The notes under the pieces are model-generated. The model had not been told where the DNA came from. It searched no databases and worked only from the letters and a program-made list of their open reading frames with translations. From the NCBI RefSeq assembly GCF_000280495.2, contig NZ_CP018016.1:2170001-2234000 (forward strand): a stretch of DNA of 64,000 nucleotides, written 5' to 3'. Positions within the stretch are counted from its first letter, which is position 1. Each line of letters begins with the position of its first letter. Source of the DNA: Kosakonia radicincitans DSM 16656 (lineage in GTDB: Bacteria; Pseudomonadota; Gammaproteobacteria; Enterobacterales; Enterobacteriaceae). Positions 1-8,315 of this stretch are shown piece by piece. A program made the translations under genes and the position numbers.

Positions 1-171
1 ATTGGACAGCAGATCCCAGGTCAGCTTTATGCGGCGGTAGCCGAAGTGCTGGCGTGGGTATGGCAGTTGAAACGCTGGCGACTGTCAGGCGGACAACGAC
101 CTGTTAAACCTGAGAATCTTCCGGTGCCTGAAGCGCTGGATTTTATGAACGAGAAGGACACTGATGGCTAA
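1..171 (+). CDS. flhB: Flagellar export apparatus protein FlhB (C-terminal end, partial)
   Basis: The gene is cut by the window start; 56 codons remain. The fragment begins IGQQIPGQLYAAVAEVLAWV, the end of the FlhB cytoplasmic domain. FlhB is the export-gate switch protein of the flagellar type III apparatus, in the inner membrane; its cytoplasmic domain cleaves itself to change substrate specificity from rod/hook to filament. The stop codon overlaps the flhA start by 8 nt, which is the usual flhBAE arrangement and implies coupled translation. Identification rests on the fragment plus its position before flhA. Confidence 0.93.
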   Translation: MGQQIPGQLYAAVAEVLAWVWQLKRWRLSGGQRPVKPENLPVPEALDFMNEKDTDG

Positions 172-2242
172 TCTGGTAGCAATGCTGCGTCTGCCCAGCA
201 ATCTGAAATCGACCCAATGGCAAGTGCTTGCCGGGCCTGTGCTCATTTTGCTTATTTTGTCGATGATGGTGCTGCCGCTGCCGGCGTTTGTCCTCGACCT
301 GCTGTTTACCTTTAATATCGCGCTGTCGATCATGGTGCTGCTGGTGGCGATGTTCACCCAGCGTACGCTCGAATTCGCTGCTTTCCCGACCATTCTGCTG
401 TTTACCACTTTGCTGCGCCTGGCACTCAACGTCGCCTCCACGCGTATCATTTTGATGGACGGGCACACCGGTGCCGCCGCCGCAGGGCGCGTGGTTGAAG
501 CCTTCGGCCACTTCCTGGTCGGCGGTAACTTTGCCATTGGTATCGTGGTGTTCGTCATCCTCGTGATCATCAACTTTATGGTTATCACCAAAGGTGCAGG
601 ACGTATCGCGGAAGTGGGCGCGCGCTTCGTGCTCGACGGGATGCCCGGTAAGCAGATGGCGATCGATGCCGACCTTAACGCCGGGATCATCGGTGAAGAT
701 GAGGCGAAACGCCGTCGTTCGGAAGTGACGCAGGAAGCCGATTTCTACGGTTCCATGGACGGTGCGAGTAAGTTCGTTCGTGGTGATGCCATCGCCGGTA
801 TTCTGATCATGGTGATCAACGTCATCGGTGGTCTGCTGGTGGGTGTGCTGCAACATGGCCTGTCGATGGGCGATGCAGCGGAGAGCTATACGCTGTTGAC
901 TATCGGTGATGGCCTTGTCGCGCAGATCCCGGCGTTGGTTATTTCAACCGCCGCGGGCGTTATCGTTACGCGTGTCAGCACCGACGAAGATGTCGGCCAG
1001 CAGATGGTTGGGCAACTCTTCTCGAACCCGCGCGTCATGTTGCTGAGCGCCGGTGTCCTCGGTCTGTTGGGGATGGTGCCTGGCATGCCGAACTTTGTCT
1101 TCCTGCTGTTTACCGCCGCGCTGCTCGGGCTTGCCTGGTGGTTGCGCGGACGTCAACAGGAGGCACCTGTCGACGCGGTACCAGTGAAAGCCCCGGAAAA
1201 CACGCAGGCCGTAGAAGCGACCTGGAATGATGTGCAACTGGAAGATTCCCTCGGTATGGAAGTGGGTTACCGCTTGATCCCGATGGTGGATTTCCAGCAG
1301 GACGGCGAGTTGCTGGGACGTATCCGCAGTATTCGTAAGAAATTTGCTCAGGACATGGGCTTCCTGCCGCCGGTGGTACATATTCGCGACAACATGGATC
1401 TGCCGCCCGCGCGTTACCGTATTCTGATGAAAGGGGTGGAAATTGGCAGCGGCGAAGCCTATCCGGGCCGCTGGCTGGCGATTAACCCAGGTACGGCAGC
1501 CGGTTCGCTGCCGGGCGAGCAGACTGTCGATCCGGCTTTTGGTCTGGCAGCAATCTGGATCGAAAGTGCGTTGAAAGAGCAGGCGCAAATCCAGGGCTTT
1601 ACCGTGGTGGAAGCGAGTACCGTGGTAGCCACGCACCTCAACCACCTGATTGGTCAGTTCTCGGCGGAACTGTTTGGCCGACAGGAAGCGCAGCAACTGC
1701 TTGATCGCGTAAGCCAGGAGATGCCGAAGCTGACCGAAGATTTAGTGCCGGGCGTGGTGACGCTGACCACGCTGCACAAAGTGTTGCAAAACCTGCTGGC
1801 GGAGAGAGTGCCGATTCGCGATATGCGCACCATTCTCGAAACGCTGGCGGAGCACGCGCCGCTGCAAACCGACCCGCACGAACTCACCGCGGTGGTGCGC
1901 GTAGCGCTCGGCCGTGCGATTACGCAGCAGTGGTTCCCGGGTAATGATGAAGTGCAGGTGATTGGCCTTGATACGCCGCTGGAACGTCTGCTGCTGCAAG
2001 CACTGCAGGGCGGTGGTGGCCTGGAGCCGGGGCTGGCCGACCGTTTACTGGAGCAGACTCAGGAAGCGCTGGCGCGTCAGGAGATGCTCGGCGCGCCTCC
2101 GGTGCTGCTGGTCAACCATGCCCTGCGTCCGTTACTGGCGCGTTTCCTGCGTCGTAGCCTGCCGCAGCTGGTGGTGATGTCGAATATGGAGATGTCCGAC
2201 AATCGCCATATCCGCATGACCGCAACCATCGGGGGTAAATAA
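164..2242 (+). CDS. flhA: Flagellar export gate protein FlhA
   Basis: 692 residues, the usual length. FlhA forms the nonameric ring of the flagellar type III export gate and uses the proton motive force. The N-terminal half (about residues 20-330) has hydrophobic segments for about eight membrane spans. The FHIPEP-family signature lies around residues 145-175 (RIAEVGARFVLDGMPGKQMA). The C-terminal half is the cytoplasmic docking domain for chaperone-substrate complexes. It overlaps flhB by 8 nt and its stop codon overlaps the flhE start by one base (TAATG), so the three genes form one operon whose promoter is outside the window. Nothing unusual is seen. Confidence 0.98.
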   Translation: MANLVAMLRLPSNLKSTQWQVLAGPVLILLILSMMVLPLPAFVLDLLFTFNIALSIMVLLVAMFTQRTLEFAAFPTILLFTTLLRLALNVASTRIILMDGHTGAAAAGRVVEAFGHFLVGGNFAIGIVVFVILVIINFMVITKGAGRIAEVGARFVLDGMPGKQMAIDADLNAGIIGEDEAKRRRSEVTQEADFYGSMDGASKFVRGDAIAGILIMVINVIGGLLVGVLQHGLSMGDAAESYTLLTIGDGLVAQIPALVISTAAGVIVTRVSTDEDVGQQMVGQLFSNPRVMLLSAGVLGLLGMVPGMPNFVFLLFTAALLGLAWWLRGRQQEAPVDAVPVKAPENTQAVEATWNDVQLEDSLGMEVGYRLIPMVDFQQDGELLGRIRSIRKKFAQDMGFLPPVVHIRDNMDLPPARYRILMKGVEIGSGEAYPGRWLAINPGTAAGSLPGEQTVDPAFGLAAIWIESALKEQAQIQGFTVVEASTVVATHLNHLIGQFSAELFGRQEAQQLLDRVSQEMPKLTEDLVPGVVTLTTLHKVLQNLLAERVPIRDMRTILETLAEHAPLQTDPHELTAVVRVALGRAITQQWFPGNDEVQVIGLDTPLERLLLQALQGGGGLEPGLADRLLEQTQEALARQEMLGAPPVLLVNHALRPLLARFLRRSLPQLVVMSNMEMSDNRHIRMTATIGGK

Positions 2243-2652
2243 TGCGTTATCTCATCCTGCTGATCGTCGCGCTGCCGTTGTTCGCCTGCGCGGCGGGTGA
2301 AGGTGCCTGGCAAGCCAGCAGCATTGGCATCCGGCTGGATAACCGGGGCGTAGCGGCGTCGTCACGGCCATTAGGGCCAACGCAGCCGGTCGATGGTCTG
2401 ATAACGGAAGTCTCCTGGCGCTATGAGCTGAACGGCCCGACGCCAGCGGGATTGCTGGTGCGTCTCTGTTCGCAGACGCGCTGCGTGGCGCTCGATGGCC
2501 AGAGTGGTTCAACGCGAGGTTTGGCGGATGTACCCGCTGCTGAACAATTGCGTTTTGTCTGGGAAGTACCGGGCGGCGGGCGTTTGTGGCCGCCGCTGAA
2601 CGTCCGCAGTAACCAGGTCATTGTGAATTACCGTCAGCCTGCCAAAAGCTAG
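2242..2652 (+). CDS. flhE: Flagellar protein FlhE
   Basis: 136 residues with an N-terminal signal peptide (MRYLILLIVALPLFACAAGE). FlhE is a periplasmic protein of enteric flagellar systems, reported to prevent proton leakage through the export gate and to affect swarming. It is the last gene of flhBAE and starts inside the flhA stop codon. A hairpin terminator follows about 50 bp later. In E. coli the next gene is argS; here an insertion of about 3.5 kb intervenes. Confidence 0.93.
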   Translation: MRYLILLIVALPLFACAAGEGAWQASSIGIRLDNRGVAASSRPLGPTQPVDGLITEVSWRYELNGPTPAGLLVRLCSQTRCVALDGQSGSTRGLADVPAAEQLRFVWEVPGGGRLWPPLNVRSNQVIVNYRQPAKS

Positions 2653-2702
2653 CCGCTTCGCTGGCAATAAACTCAATCGCTTAGCTGTTTTTTTAGCCTT
2701 CG

Positions 2703-2727
2703 ATCCCGCCATCAGAGCGGGATTTTG
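2703..2727 (+). terminator. Terminator after flhBAE
   Basis: A 7-bp perfect stem, ATCCCGC (2703-2709) with GCGGGAT (2717-2723), loop of 7, followed by a short T run. It fits a Rho-independent terminator ending the flhBAE transcript. Confidence 0.75.
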
Positions 2728-2765
2728 CTATCTGCCACTCATTTTTGACCACGCCTTTTGAAGCA

Positions 2766-2783
2766 TTAGAAACGCTGTTTTAT
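2766..2783 (+). promoter_or_regulatory. Candidate KdgR operator upstream of the rhamnogalacturonide genes
   Basis: TTAGAAACGCTGTTTTAT keeps the GAAAC-N3-GTTT(C/T) core of the KdgR box known from Dickeya and E. coli pectinolysis genes (TGAAAC-N3-GTTTCA). It sits about 170 bp upstream of the transporter start. KdgR represses pectin and rhamnogalacturonan catabolic genes until KDG-type intermediates appear. The site is seen; the binding is inferred. Confidence 0.55.
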
Positions 2784-2954
2784 AAATCAGTGATGCGCGT
2801 ATCGACACTCTTTGCATTTTTGCCAGTTACGCCTTTTTGCTGGCAGAAACAGAAAGGTTTCCTGTTGCACATCCTCTTACTTTAGCCGTGTAAGAAATTC
2901 CTTTGGCTAAGCCGGATTGTCAAAGGTCCCCAATAATGAACAGGGTTGACGGCA

Positions 2955-4529
2955 ATGAAAACACGTAAAATTGGACTGGTTAATTACCTCGCCTACGGTT
3001 CTGGCGATTTTCTGGGAGCGGGCACGACCGCGTTGACCGCAGCATGGTTACTCTATTTCTACACAACCTTTTGTGGTCTGACACCGATCGAAGCGACATT
3101 TATCTTTGCAGCCGCAAGGGTGCTGGATGCAGTTGTGAGTCCGCTGATGGGCTTTTTGACCGATAACTTCGGTACGACCTGGCTGGGTAAGCGCTTTGGT
3201 CGCCGCAAATTCTTTATCCTGCTGGGTATTCCTTGTGTGTTCAGCTACTCAATCATGTGGGTAGGGGACATGAGTTTTTGGTATTACCTGCTGACCTATC
3301 TGCTGTTTGATGTGGTCTACACCATGATTCTGGTGCCCTATGAAACGCTGGTGCCAGAAATGACCGATGACTTCAAACAGAAAACCAAATTCTCCGGCGC
3401 GCGCATCTCAATGGCGCAAATGTCAGCGATTCTGGCGTCATTCCTGCCGGGGATCCTGTTGACGCATTTCGGCAAGGACAACCCGATCTCTTTCTTCTAT
3501 GCCAGCCTGGTGTTCTCGGTAATGTGCGCGATGATGCTGACGTTTGTCTGGTGCTTCACCTGGGAGCGCCCGCGTGAAGAGTGGACAGAAGCGGCGCTGC
3601 GCGCGGAAGCGGAGAAGAAACATCTTACTCTCGGCCAGAGTCTGAGCCGCCTGTTTGTCGAACTGAGCTCAACGCTGCGTATCAAAATCTTCCGCCAGCA
3701 CCTGGGCATGTATCTCGGCGGCTATATCGCGCAGGATGTGTTCAACGCCGTATTCACTTACTACGTGGTGTTCGTGTTGATGCAGGAAGCCTCGGTGGCA
3801 TCCAGCCTGATGGGCACCATGGCGATATTCCAGTTCATTGCGGTTATCGCCATGATCCCGCTGTGTATTCGTTTTGGGCCTGCACCGTCTTACCGCATGG
3901 TGGTGGTGCTGTTCGGTCTGAGTGCCGCGTCTTACGCCGTGCTTTATTACACCGGTTTGAGCGATGTGTACTCGCTGTTGCTGCTGGTTTCTGCCGTTGC
4001 AGGGCTGGGGCGCGGCGGTATCAACTATGTGCCGTGGAATACCTACACCTATATCGCTGACATTGACGAAGTGGTCACTGGTCAGCGTCGTGAAGGGATT
4101 TTCGCTGGCATCATGACGCTGACGCGCAAAGCCTCGCAGGCCGGTGCGGTGATGCTGGTGGGGATCGTGATGCAGGCATCCGGCTTTGTCTCCGGGCAGA
4201 AAACCCAGGCGGCGGAAGTGAGCCATACCATTCTGCTGATCATGTGCTTTGGCACTATCGCCGTGCTGTGCTGCGGTTTCCTCGTTTCCTTGCACTTCAG
4301 GCTGAATCTGAAAACGCACAGCGTGCTGCGTGAAGAGACGGCAAAAATGCGCCAGAGCGGCCGTGCGATGCCGGAATGCATTACCCCGCAGGCGCGGGAA
4401 ACGGTCGAGATGCTGGCGGGAATGCCATACGAATCCCTGTGGGGCAATAACAATATCGGCTATCTGAATCGTAATAAACCTGCCGCGCCCTCCCTGAAAG
4501 ACGCGTCACTGAAATCGACTTACAACTGA
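2955..4529 (+). CDS. GPH-family sugar:cation symporter, likely for rhamnogalacturonan oligomers (RhiT-like)
   Basis: 524 residues with about 12 membrane spans and the N-terminal NYLAYGSGDF / ARVLDAVVSPLMGF / KRFGRRKFFILLG motifs of the glycoside-pentoside-hexuronide symporters (major facilitator superfamily). The ATG at 2955 is preferred because AGGG lies 9 nt upstream; a TTG at 2946 would add three residues. It is followed 10 bp later by a GH105 hydrolase. In Dickeya the rhiT-rhiN pair has the same architecture and imports and cleaves unsaturated rhamnogalacturonides, so that substrate is inferred here from context and from the KdgR-like box. Other oligouronides are possible. The pair is absent from this position in E. 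coli. Confidence 0.85.
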   Translation: MKTRKIGLVNYLAYGSGDFLGAGTTALTAAWLLYFYTTFCGLTPIEATFIFAAARVLDAVVSPLMGFLTDNFGTTWLGKRFGRRKFFILLGIPCVFSYSIMWVGDMSFWYYLLTYLLFDVVYTMILVPYETLVPEMTDDFKQKTKFSGARISMAQMSAILASFLPGILLTHFGKDNPISFFYASLVFSVMCAMMLTFVWCFTWERPREEWTEAALRAEAEKKHLTLGQSLSRLFVELSSTLRIKIFRQHLGMYLGGYIAQDVFNAVFTYYVVFVLMQEASVASSLMGTMAIFQFIAVIAMIPLCIRFGPAPSYRMVVVLFGLSAASYAVLYYTGLSDVYSLLLLVSAVAGLGRGGINYVPWNTYTYIADIDEVVTGQRREGIFAGIMTLTRKASQAGAVMLVGIVMQASGFVSGQKTQAAEVSHTILLIMCFGTIAVLCCGFLVSLHFRLNLKTHSVLREETAKMRQSGRAMPECITPQARETVEMLAGMPYESLWGNNNIGYLNRNKPAAPSLKDASLKSTYN

Positions 4530-4539
4530 GGTTAAGAAT

Positions 4540-5679
4540 ATGAAGGTTTGGCCTGTCAAACACAGCCCGTTACTGCGGCAGCCGGAGCGTTTTATCGCCC
4601 GTGATGAACTGAAGGCGTTGATTCGCAAGGTTACCCACAATCTGGTCAACATTCACGATACCAGTGGCGAATTTTTACTCCGGCTGGATGATGGCCGCGT
4701 GATTGACACCAAAGGCTGGGCTGGCTGGGAGTGGACGCACGGCGTCGGGCTGTACGGAATGTATCAGTATTACCGCCAGACCGGAGATGAGAGCGTTCGC
4801 GAGGTGATTGATAGCTGGTTCGCCGACCGTTTTGCAGAAGGCGCAACTACCAAAAACGTCAACACCATGGCGCCGTTCCTGACACTGGCGTACCGCTATG
4901 AAGAGACGCGCAATCCAACGTACTTGCCATGGCTGGAGAGTTGGGCGGAGTGGGCGATGAACGAGATGCCACGCACCGATCACGGCGGTATGCAGCATAT
5001 TACGCTGGCGGAAGAGAATCACCAGCAGATGTGGGACGACACCCTGATGATGACGGTACTGCCATTGGCGAAGATCGGTAAACTGCTCAATCGTCCGGAC
5101 TATGTGGAAGAGGCGGTCTATCAATTTCTGCTGCATGTGCAAAATTTGATGGATCGGGAAACCGGGTTGTGGTTCCACGGCTGGAACTACGAGGGGCTAC
5201 ATAACTTTGCCAAAGCGCGCTGGGCGCGCGGCAATAGCTGGCTGACCATCGTGATCCCGGATTTTCTTGAGCTGGTGGATCTGCCGGAAAATAACGCGGT
5301 GCGCCGCTATCTGGTGCAGGTGCTGAATGCGCAAATCGCCGCACTGGCGCAGTGTCAGCATGAGAGCGGGTTGTGGCATACACTGCTGGACGATGCCGAT
5401 TCCTATCTGGAGGCGTCGGCTACCGCAGGGTTTGCCTACGGTATTCTGAAAGCGCTGCGTAAACGCTATGTCAGTGCTGATTATTCTGAGGTGGCAGAAA
5501 ACGCGGTCAAAGCGATCGTTGGCAATATTTCGCCGGAAGGGGAGCTGTTGCAGGTTTCGTTCGGTACCGGCATGGGCAGTAATCTGGAGTTCTACCGCCA
5601 GATCCCGCTCACCTCTATGCCCTATGGTCAGGCGATGGCCATGCTCTGCCTGACGGAATATTTGCGTAAATATTTCTGA
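4540..5679 (+). CDS. Unsaturated rhamnogalacturonyl hydrolase, GH105 (RhiN/YteR-like)
   Basis: 379 residues, typical for glycoside hydrolase family 105/88 alpha6/alpha6-barrel enzymes. These cytoplasmic enzymes hydrate the unsaturated galacturonic acid left by lyases and release it from rhamnose. The conserved MWDDTLMM motif (about residues 164-171) carries the catalytic Asp pair region; ARWARGNSW and SYLEASATAGFAYGILKA are further family signatures. The start has GAGG 8 nt upstream. It is transcribed with the GPH transporter 10 bp before it and ends at a strong terminator, so the two form a self-contained uptake and cleavage operon. The product would be converted to KDG and enter Eda, encoded at 32312. 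Confidence 0.88.
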   Translation: MKVWPVKHSPLLRQPERFIARDELKALIRKVTHNLVNIHDTSGEFLLRLDDGRVIDTKGWAGWEWTHGVGLYGMYQYYRQTGDESVREVIDSWFADRFAEGATTKNVNTMAPFLTLAYRYEETRNPTYLPWLESWAEWAMNEMPRTDHGGMQHITLAEENHQQMWDDTLMMTVLPLAKIGKLLNRPDYVEEAVYQFLLHVQNLMDRETGLWFHGWNYEGLHNFAKARWARGNSWLTIVIPDFLELVDLPENNAVRRYLVQVLNAQIAALAQCQHESGLWHTLLDDADSYLEASATAGFAYGILKALRKRYVSADYSEVAENAVKAIVGNISPEGELLQVSFGTGMGSNLEFYRQIPLTSMPYGQAMAMLCLTEYLRKYF

Positions 5680-5698
5680 GTTCGTTATGCGTAAAATA

Positions 5699-5731
5699 AA
5701 AACCGCTCCTGCTTATGGTGAGCGGTTTTCT
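5699..5731 (+). terminator. Terminator after the GH105 gene
   Basis: A 10-bp stem, AAAACCGCTC (5699-5708) with GAGCGGTTTT (5720-5729), ending in T residues. It is a clear Rho-independent terminator closing the transporter-hydrolase operon. Confidence 0.85.
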
Positions 5732-5796
5732 ATCTGGAATAATCCGATCATTTTTTCATATTGCGAATAATTAATCTGAATGCAATTAATAAAAAC

Positions 5797-5811
5797 ATTC
5801 ACCGTGTGAAT
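5797..5811. promoter_or_regulatory. Palindrome upstream of the stefin-like gene
   Basis: ATTCAC-CGT-GTGAAT is a 15-bp perfect dyad in an otherwise AT-rich stretch, 122 bp before the small gene. It could be an operator; no regulator is assigned. Confidence 0.4.
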
Positions 5812-5842
5812 AATGACATTATTTATTCGTTATTAATAAAAA

Positions 5843-5858
5843 TGTGATTAAGCACACA
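5843..5858 (+). promoter_or_regulatory. Candidate CRP site upstream of the stefin-like gene
   Basis: TGTGA-TTAAGC-ACACA matches the CRP consensus TGTGA-N6-TCACA at 9 of 10 positions and is preceded by AAA. A plausible -10 (TTTAAT, 5884-5889) lies downstream at a distance near that of class II activation. This is sequence inference only. Confidence 0.5.
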
Positions 5859-5932
5859 CTGTATGGATTCTGTATCGTCTACTTTTAATTTGTGTTTGAG
5901 ATTTATCTAATACGTAAAACAAGGAGGTGGAA

Positions 5933-6223
5933 ATGGGTGAAATAGTGGGTGGCTATATTATTGACCCTGCGGTGAACATCAATGAAAAGGGAATGACGAA
6001 AGATCAGGTATCCCGGTTTATAACGGCGTTTGAAGGGATCGTCGGAGCGAAATATTTGCCGCTAATGTATATTGGCAGTCAACTGGTTGCTGGCCATTTG
6101 TACGCTTATATTGCTCAACGCACTTTTATTCATTCCCAGTCAGTAGAGGTTTCCCTGGTCAAGGTCGTTATATATGAGTCATTTGACAATGAATTAGCTA
6201 TCCACTCGATTAGTGAGATCTGA
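5933..6223 (+). CDS. Stefin/cystatin-like small protein (putative papain-family protease inhibitor)
   Basis: 96 residues, no signal peptide, no cysteines. The start ATG has an excellent ribosome binding site (AAGGAGG, 5921-5927, 5 nt away); an upstream GTG at 5927 lies inside that site and is rejected. Three features match the eukaryotic stefins (type 1 cystatins, about 98 residues): an N-terminal Gly-Gly (residues 6-7), a predicted helix, then SQLVAG (residues 49-54) equal to the QxVxG inhibitory loop at nearly the same distance from the glycines as in stefin A, and a later strand pair KVVIYESFDNE resembling KVFKSLPGQNE. The proline of the second hairpin and the stefin C-terminal tail are missing. 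Cystatins block papain-like cysteine proteases. It stands alone in an AT-rich island next to the rhamnogalacturonan genes. Fold assignment is by eye and not proven. Confidence 0.6.
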   Translation: MGEIVGGYIIDPAVNINEKGMTKDQVSRFITAFEGIVGAKYLPLMYIGSQLVAGHLYAYIAQRTFIHSQSVEVSLVKVVIYESFDNELAIHSISEI

Positions 6224-6338
6224 ACCATATTATCGTCATGATAGTGATTGCTCTTTGAAATAAACATCCTGTTATTGTTAACTCTGTCATTTATTGTATA
6301 TGCGCGTCTGTTCAATCTTAGCCAGATTGTAACAAACA

Positions 6339-6370
6339 GTCCGCCTCCGTTGAGGCGGACGATTTTTTTT
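6339..6370. terminator. Bidirectional terminator between the stefin-like gene and argS
   Basis: A 9-bp perfect stem, GTCCGCCTC (6339-6347) with GAGGCGGAC (6352-6360), loop of 4. A run of eight T follows on the plus strand; on the minus strand the tail is TGTTTGTT. It lies between two converging genes and touches the argS stop codon. Confidence 0.8.
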
Positions 6371-8102
6371 ACATTCTGTCGACGGTTTCAATACCCAGCG
6401 TATCCAGCCCCAGCTTCAGCGTTTTCGCCGTCAGCAGCGCCAGTTTCAGACGGCTGTTGCGCACCTCTTCATCCCCGGCGGAGAGAATCGGGCAGTGCTC
6501 ATAGAAACCGGAAAACAGACCGGCCAGATCGTACAGGTAGGCGCACATCACGTGCGGTGTCCCTTCACGAGCCACAACATTCAGCGTCTCTTCAAATTGC
6601 AGCAGGCGGGCTGCCAGTTGTGATTCGCGCTCTTCGCCGATGGTAACCGGTGCATTCTCCAGCACGCTCTCTTCAAGACCCGCTTTGCGGAACACGGAGA
6701 GTACGCGCGTGTAGGCATACTGCATATACGGTGCGGTATTGCCTTCAAATGCCAGCATGTTATCCCAGTCGAAAACGTAGTCGGTGGTACGGTTCTTTGA
6801 CAGATCCGCGTATTTCACCGCGCCGATGCCTACCGCGTTGGCCAGTTTTTCCAGCTCGTCTGCCGGCATTTCCGGGTTTTTCTCGGCAACCAGACGACGG
6901 GCACGCTCCAGCGCTTCGTCCAGCAGATCGGCGAGTTTCACCGTACCGCCAGCACGTGTTTTAAATGGTTTGCCATCTTTGCCCAGCATCATGCCGAACA
7001 TATGGTGTTCCAGCGGCACGGAATCCGGCACATAACCGGCTTTGCGCACGATAGTCCACGCCTGCATCAGATGCTGGTGCTGACGGGAATCAATGTAGTA
7101 GAGCACGCGATCGGCATGCAGCGTTTCATAACGGTATTTGGCGCAGGCGATATCGGTGGTGGTGTAGAGGTAGCCGCCATCCTTCTTCTGGATGATGACG
7201 CCCATCGGTTCGCCTTCCTTGTTTTTGTACTCATCAAGGAACACCACGGTAGCGCCTTCACTTTCTACCGCCAGGCCTTTAGCTTTCAGGTCGGCAACGA
7301 TGCCAGGCAGCATCGGGTTGTAGAGGCTTTCGCCCATCACATCTTTGCGCGTCAGGGTAACGTTTAAGCGCTCATAGGTTTGCTGGTTCTGACTCATGGT
7401 GATGTCAACCAGCTTGCGCCACATTTCACGGCAGTATTCATCGCCGCCCTGCAGTTTTACGACATAGCCGCGCGCACGCTCAGCGAAGGCGGCATCTTCG
7501 TCGTAATGTTTTTTCGCTTCGCGGTAGAAACCTTCCAGATCAGCCAGCGCCATTTCTCCGGCATTTTCCTGCTGCTTTAGCTCAAGATACGCAATCAGCA
7601 TGCCGAACTGCGTGCCCCAGTCACCAACGTGGTTCGCGCGAATAACGTTGTGGCCGAGGAATTCCAGCGTACGTACGGAGGCATCGCCAATAATGGTTGA
7701 GCGCAGATGGCCAACGTGCATCTCTTTCGCCACGTTTGGCGCAGAGTAGTCAATCACAATGGTCTGCGGCTGCGGCTGCGTTACGCCCAGGCGTTCAGAT
7801 TTCAGTGCCTGGTTAACTTCCGCGGCGAGAAATTCCGGCGCGAGGAAGATATTGATAAAACCCGGCCCGGCGATTTCAACTTTGTTGGCAATCCCGTCGA
7901 GTGAGAGATGAGACAGAACCTGCTCAGCCAGTTGTCGCGGCGCCATGCCCAGTTTTTTAGCCACTGCCATTACACCGTTAGCCTGATAGTCGCCAAACTG
8001 GACTTTTGCTGACTGACGAACCTGAGGTTCGCAATCGGCGGGCGCGCCTGCCGCGATCATAGCCTGACTGACTTTTTCTGAGAGAAGAGCCTGAATATTC
8101 AC
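6369..8102 (-). CDS. argS: Arginyl-tRNA synthetase
   Basis: 577 residues, the E. coli length. A class I aminoacyl-tRNA synthetase that charges tRNA-Arg in the cytoplasm. The HIGH-type motif appears as HVGH in [14 protein letters not shown] (about residue 130), and the sequence matches ArgS over its whole length, including the N-terminal add-1 domain ([19 protein letters not shown]) and the C-terminal anticodon-binding helices ending GIETVDRM. It converges on the inserted small gene and is divergent from yecM, 213 bp away. Confidence 0.98.
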   Translation of the reverse strand: MNIQALLSEKVSQAMIAAGAPADCEPQVRQSAKVQFGDYQANGVMAVAKKLGMAPRQLAEQVLSHLSLDGIANKVEIAGPGFINIFLAPEFLAAEVNQALKSERLGVTQPQPQTIVIDYSAPNVAKEMHVGHLRSTIIGDASVRTLEFLGHNVIRANHVGDWGTQFGMLIAYLELKQQENAGEMALADLEGFYREAKKHYDEDAAFAERARGYVVKLQGGDEYCREMWRKLVDITMSQNQQTYERLNVTLTRKDVMGESLYNPMLPGIVADLKAKGLAVESEGATVVFLDEYKNKEGEPMGVIIQKKDGGYLYTTTDIACAKYRYETLHADRVLYYIDSRQHQHLMQAWTIVRKAGYVPDSVPLEHHMFGMMLGKDGKPFKTRAGGTVKLADLLDEALERARRLVAEKNPEMPADELEKLANAVGIGAVKYADLSKNRTTDYVFDWDNMLAFEGNTAPYMQYAYTRVLSVFRKAGLEESVLENAPVTIGEERESQLAARLLQFEETLNVVAREGTPHVMCAYLYDLAGLFSGFYEHCPILSAGDEEVRNSRLKLALLTAKTLKLGLDTLGIETVDRM

Positions 8103-8315
8103 CGGGATACCTTACGTTTAGGACGCGACACATGCGGGCGCGTCCGGGTGTTCATTAAAGGCGGGAGTATACTGCAATTGCCCGTTGGCGTCAGCACCGC
8201 GTCGCGCGTGGTCTGTGCAGAAAATCATCCACCGGCGCGCAGAAAGCCTGGGAGTTGGTGAGCGTCGCATAACAAGGTAGATTATGCGCTTTGCGACGAC
8301 ATACGGGTACGGCTT

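Larger units (their letters stand above)
2653..2954 (+). other. flhE to transporter intergenic region
   Basis: About 300 bp without a gene. It holds the flhBAE terminator and a KdgR-like operator (2766-2783). A second inverted repeat, GAAAC and GTTTC six bases apart, lies near 2847-2863 and may be another operator. No confident -10/-35 pair was picked out. The region is more AT-rich than the flanking genes. Confidence 0.6.

Noticed and set aside
2790..2806. Possible CRP site (GTGAT ... ATCGAC) before the GPH transporter
   Set aside because: The spacing between half-sites is 6 instead of 4 and the second half is degenerate.
5927..5932. GTG start two codons earlier for the stefin-like gene
   Set aside because: The GTG overlaps the AAGGAGG ribosome binding site that serves the ATG at 5933.
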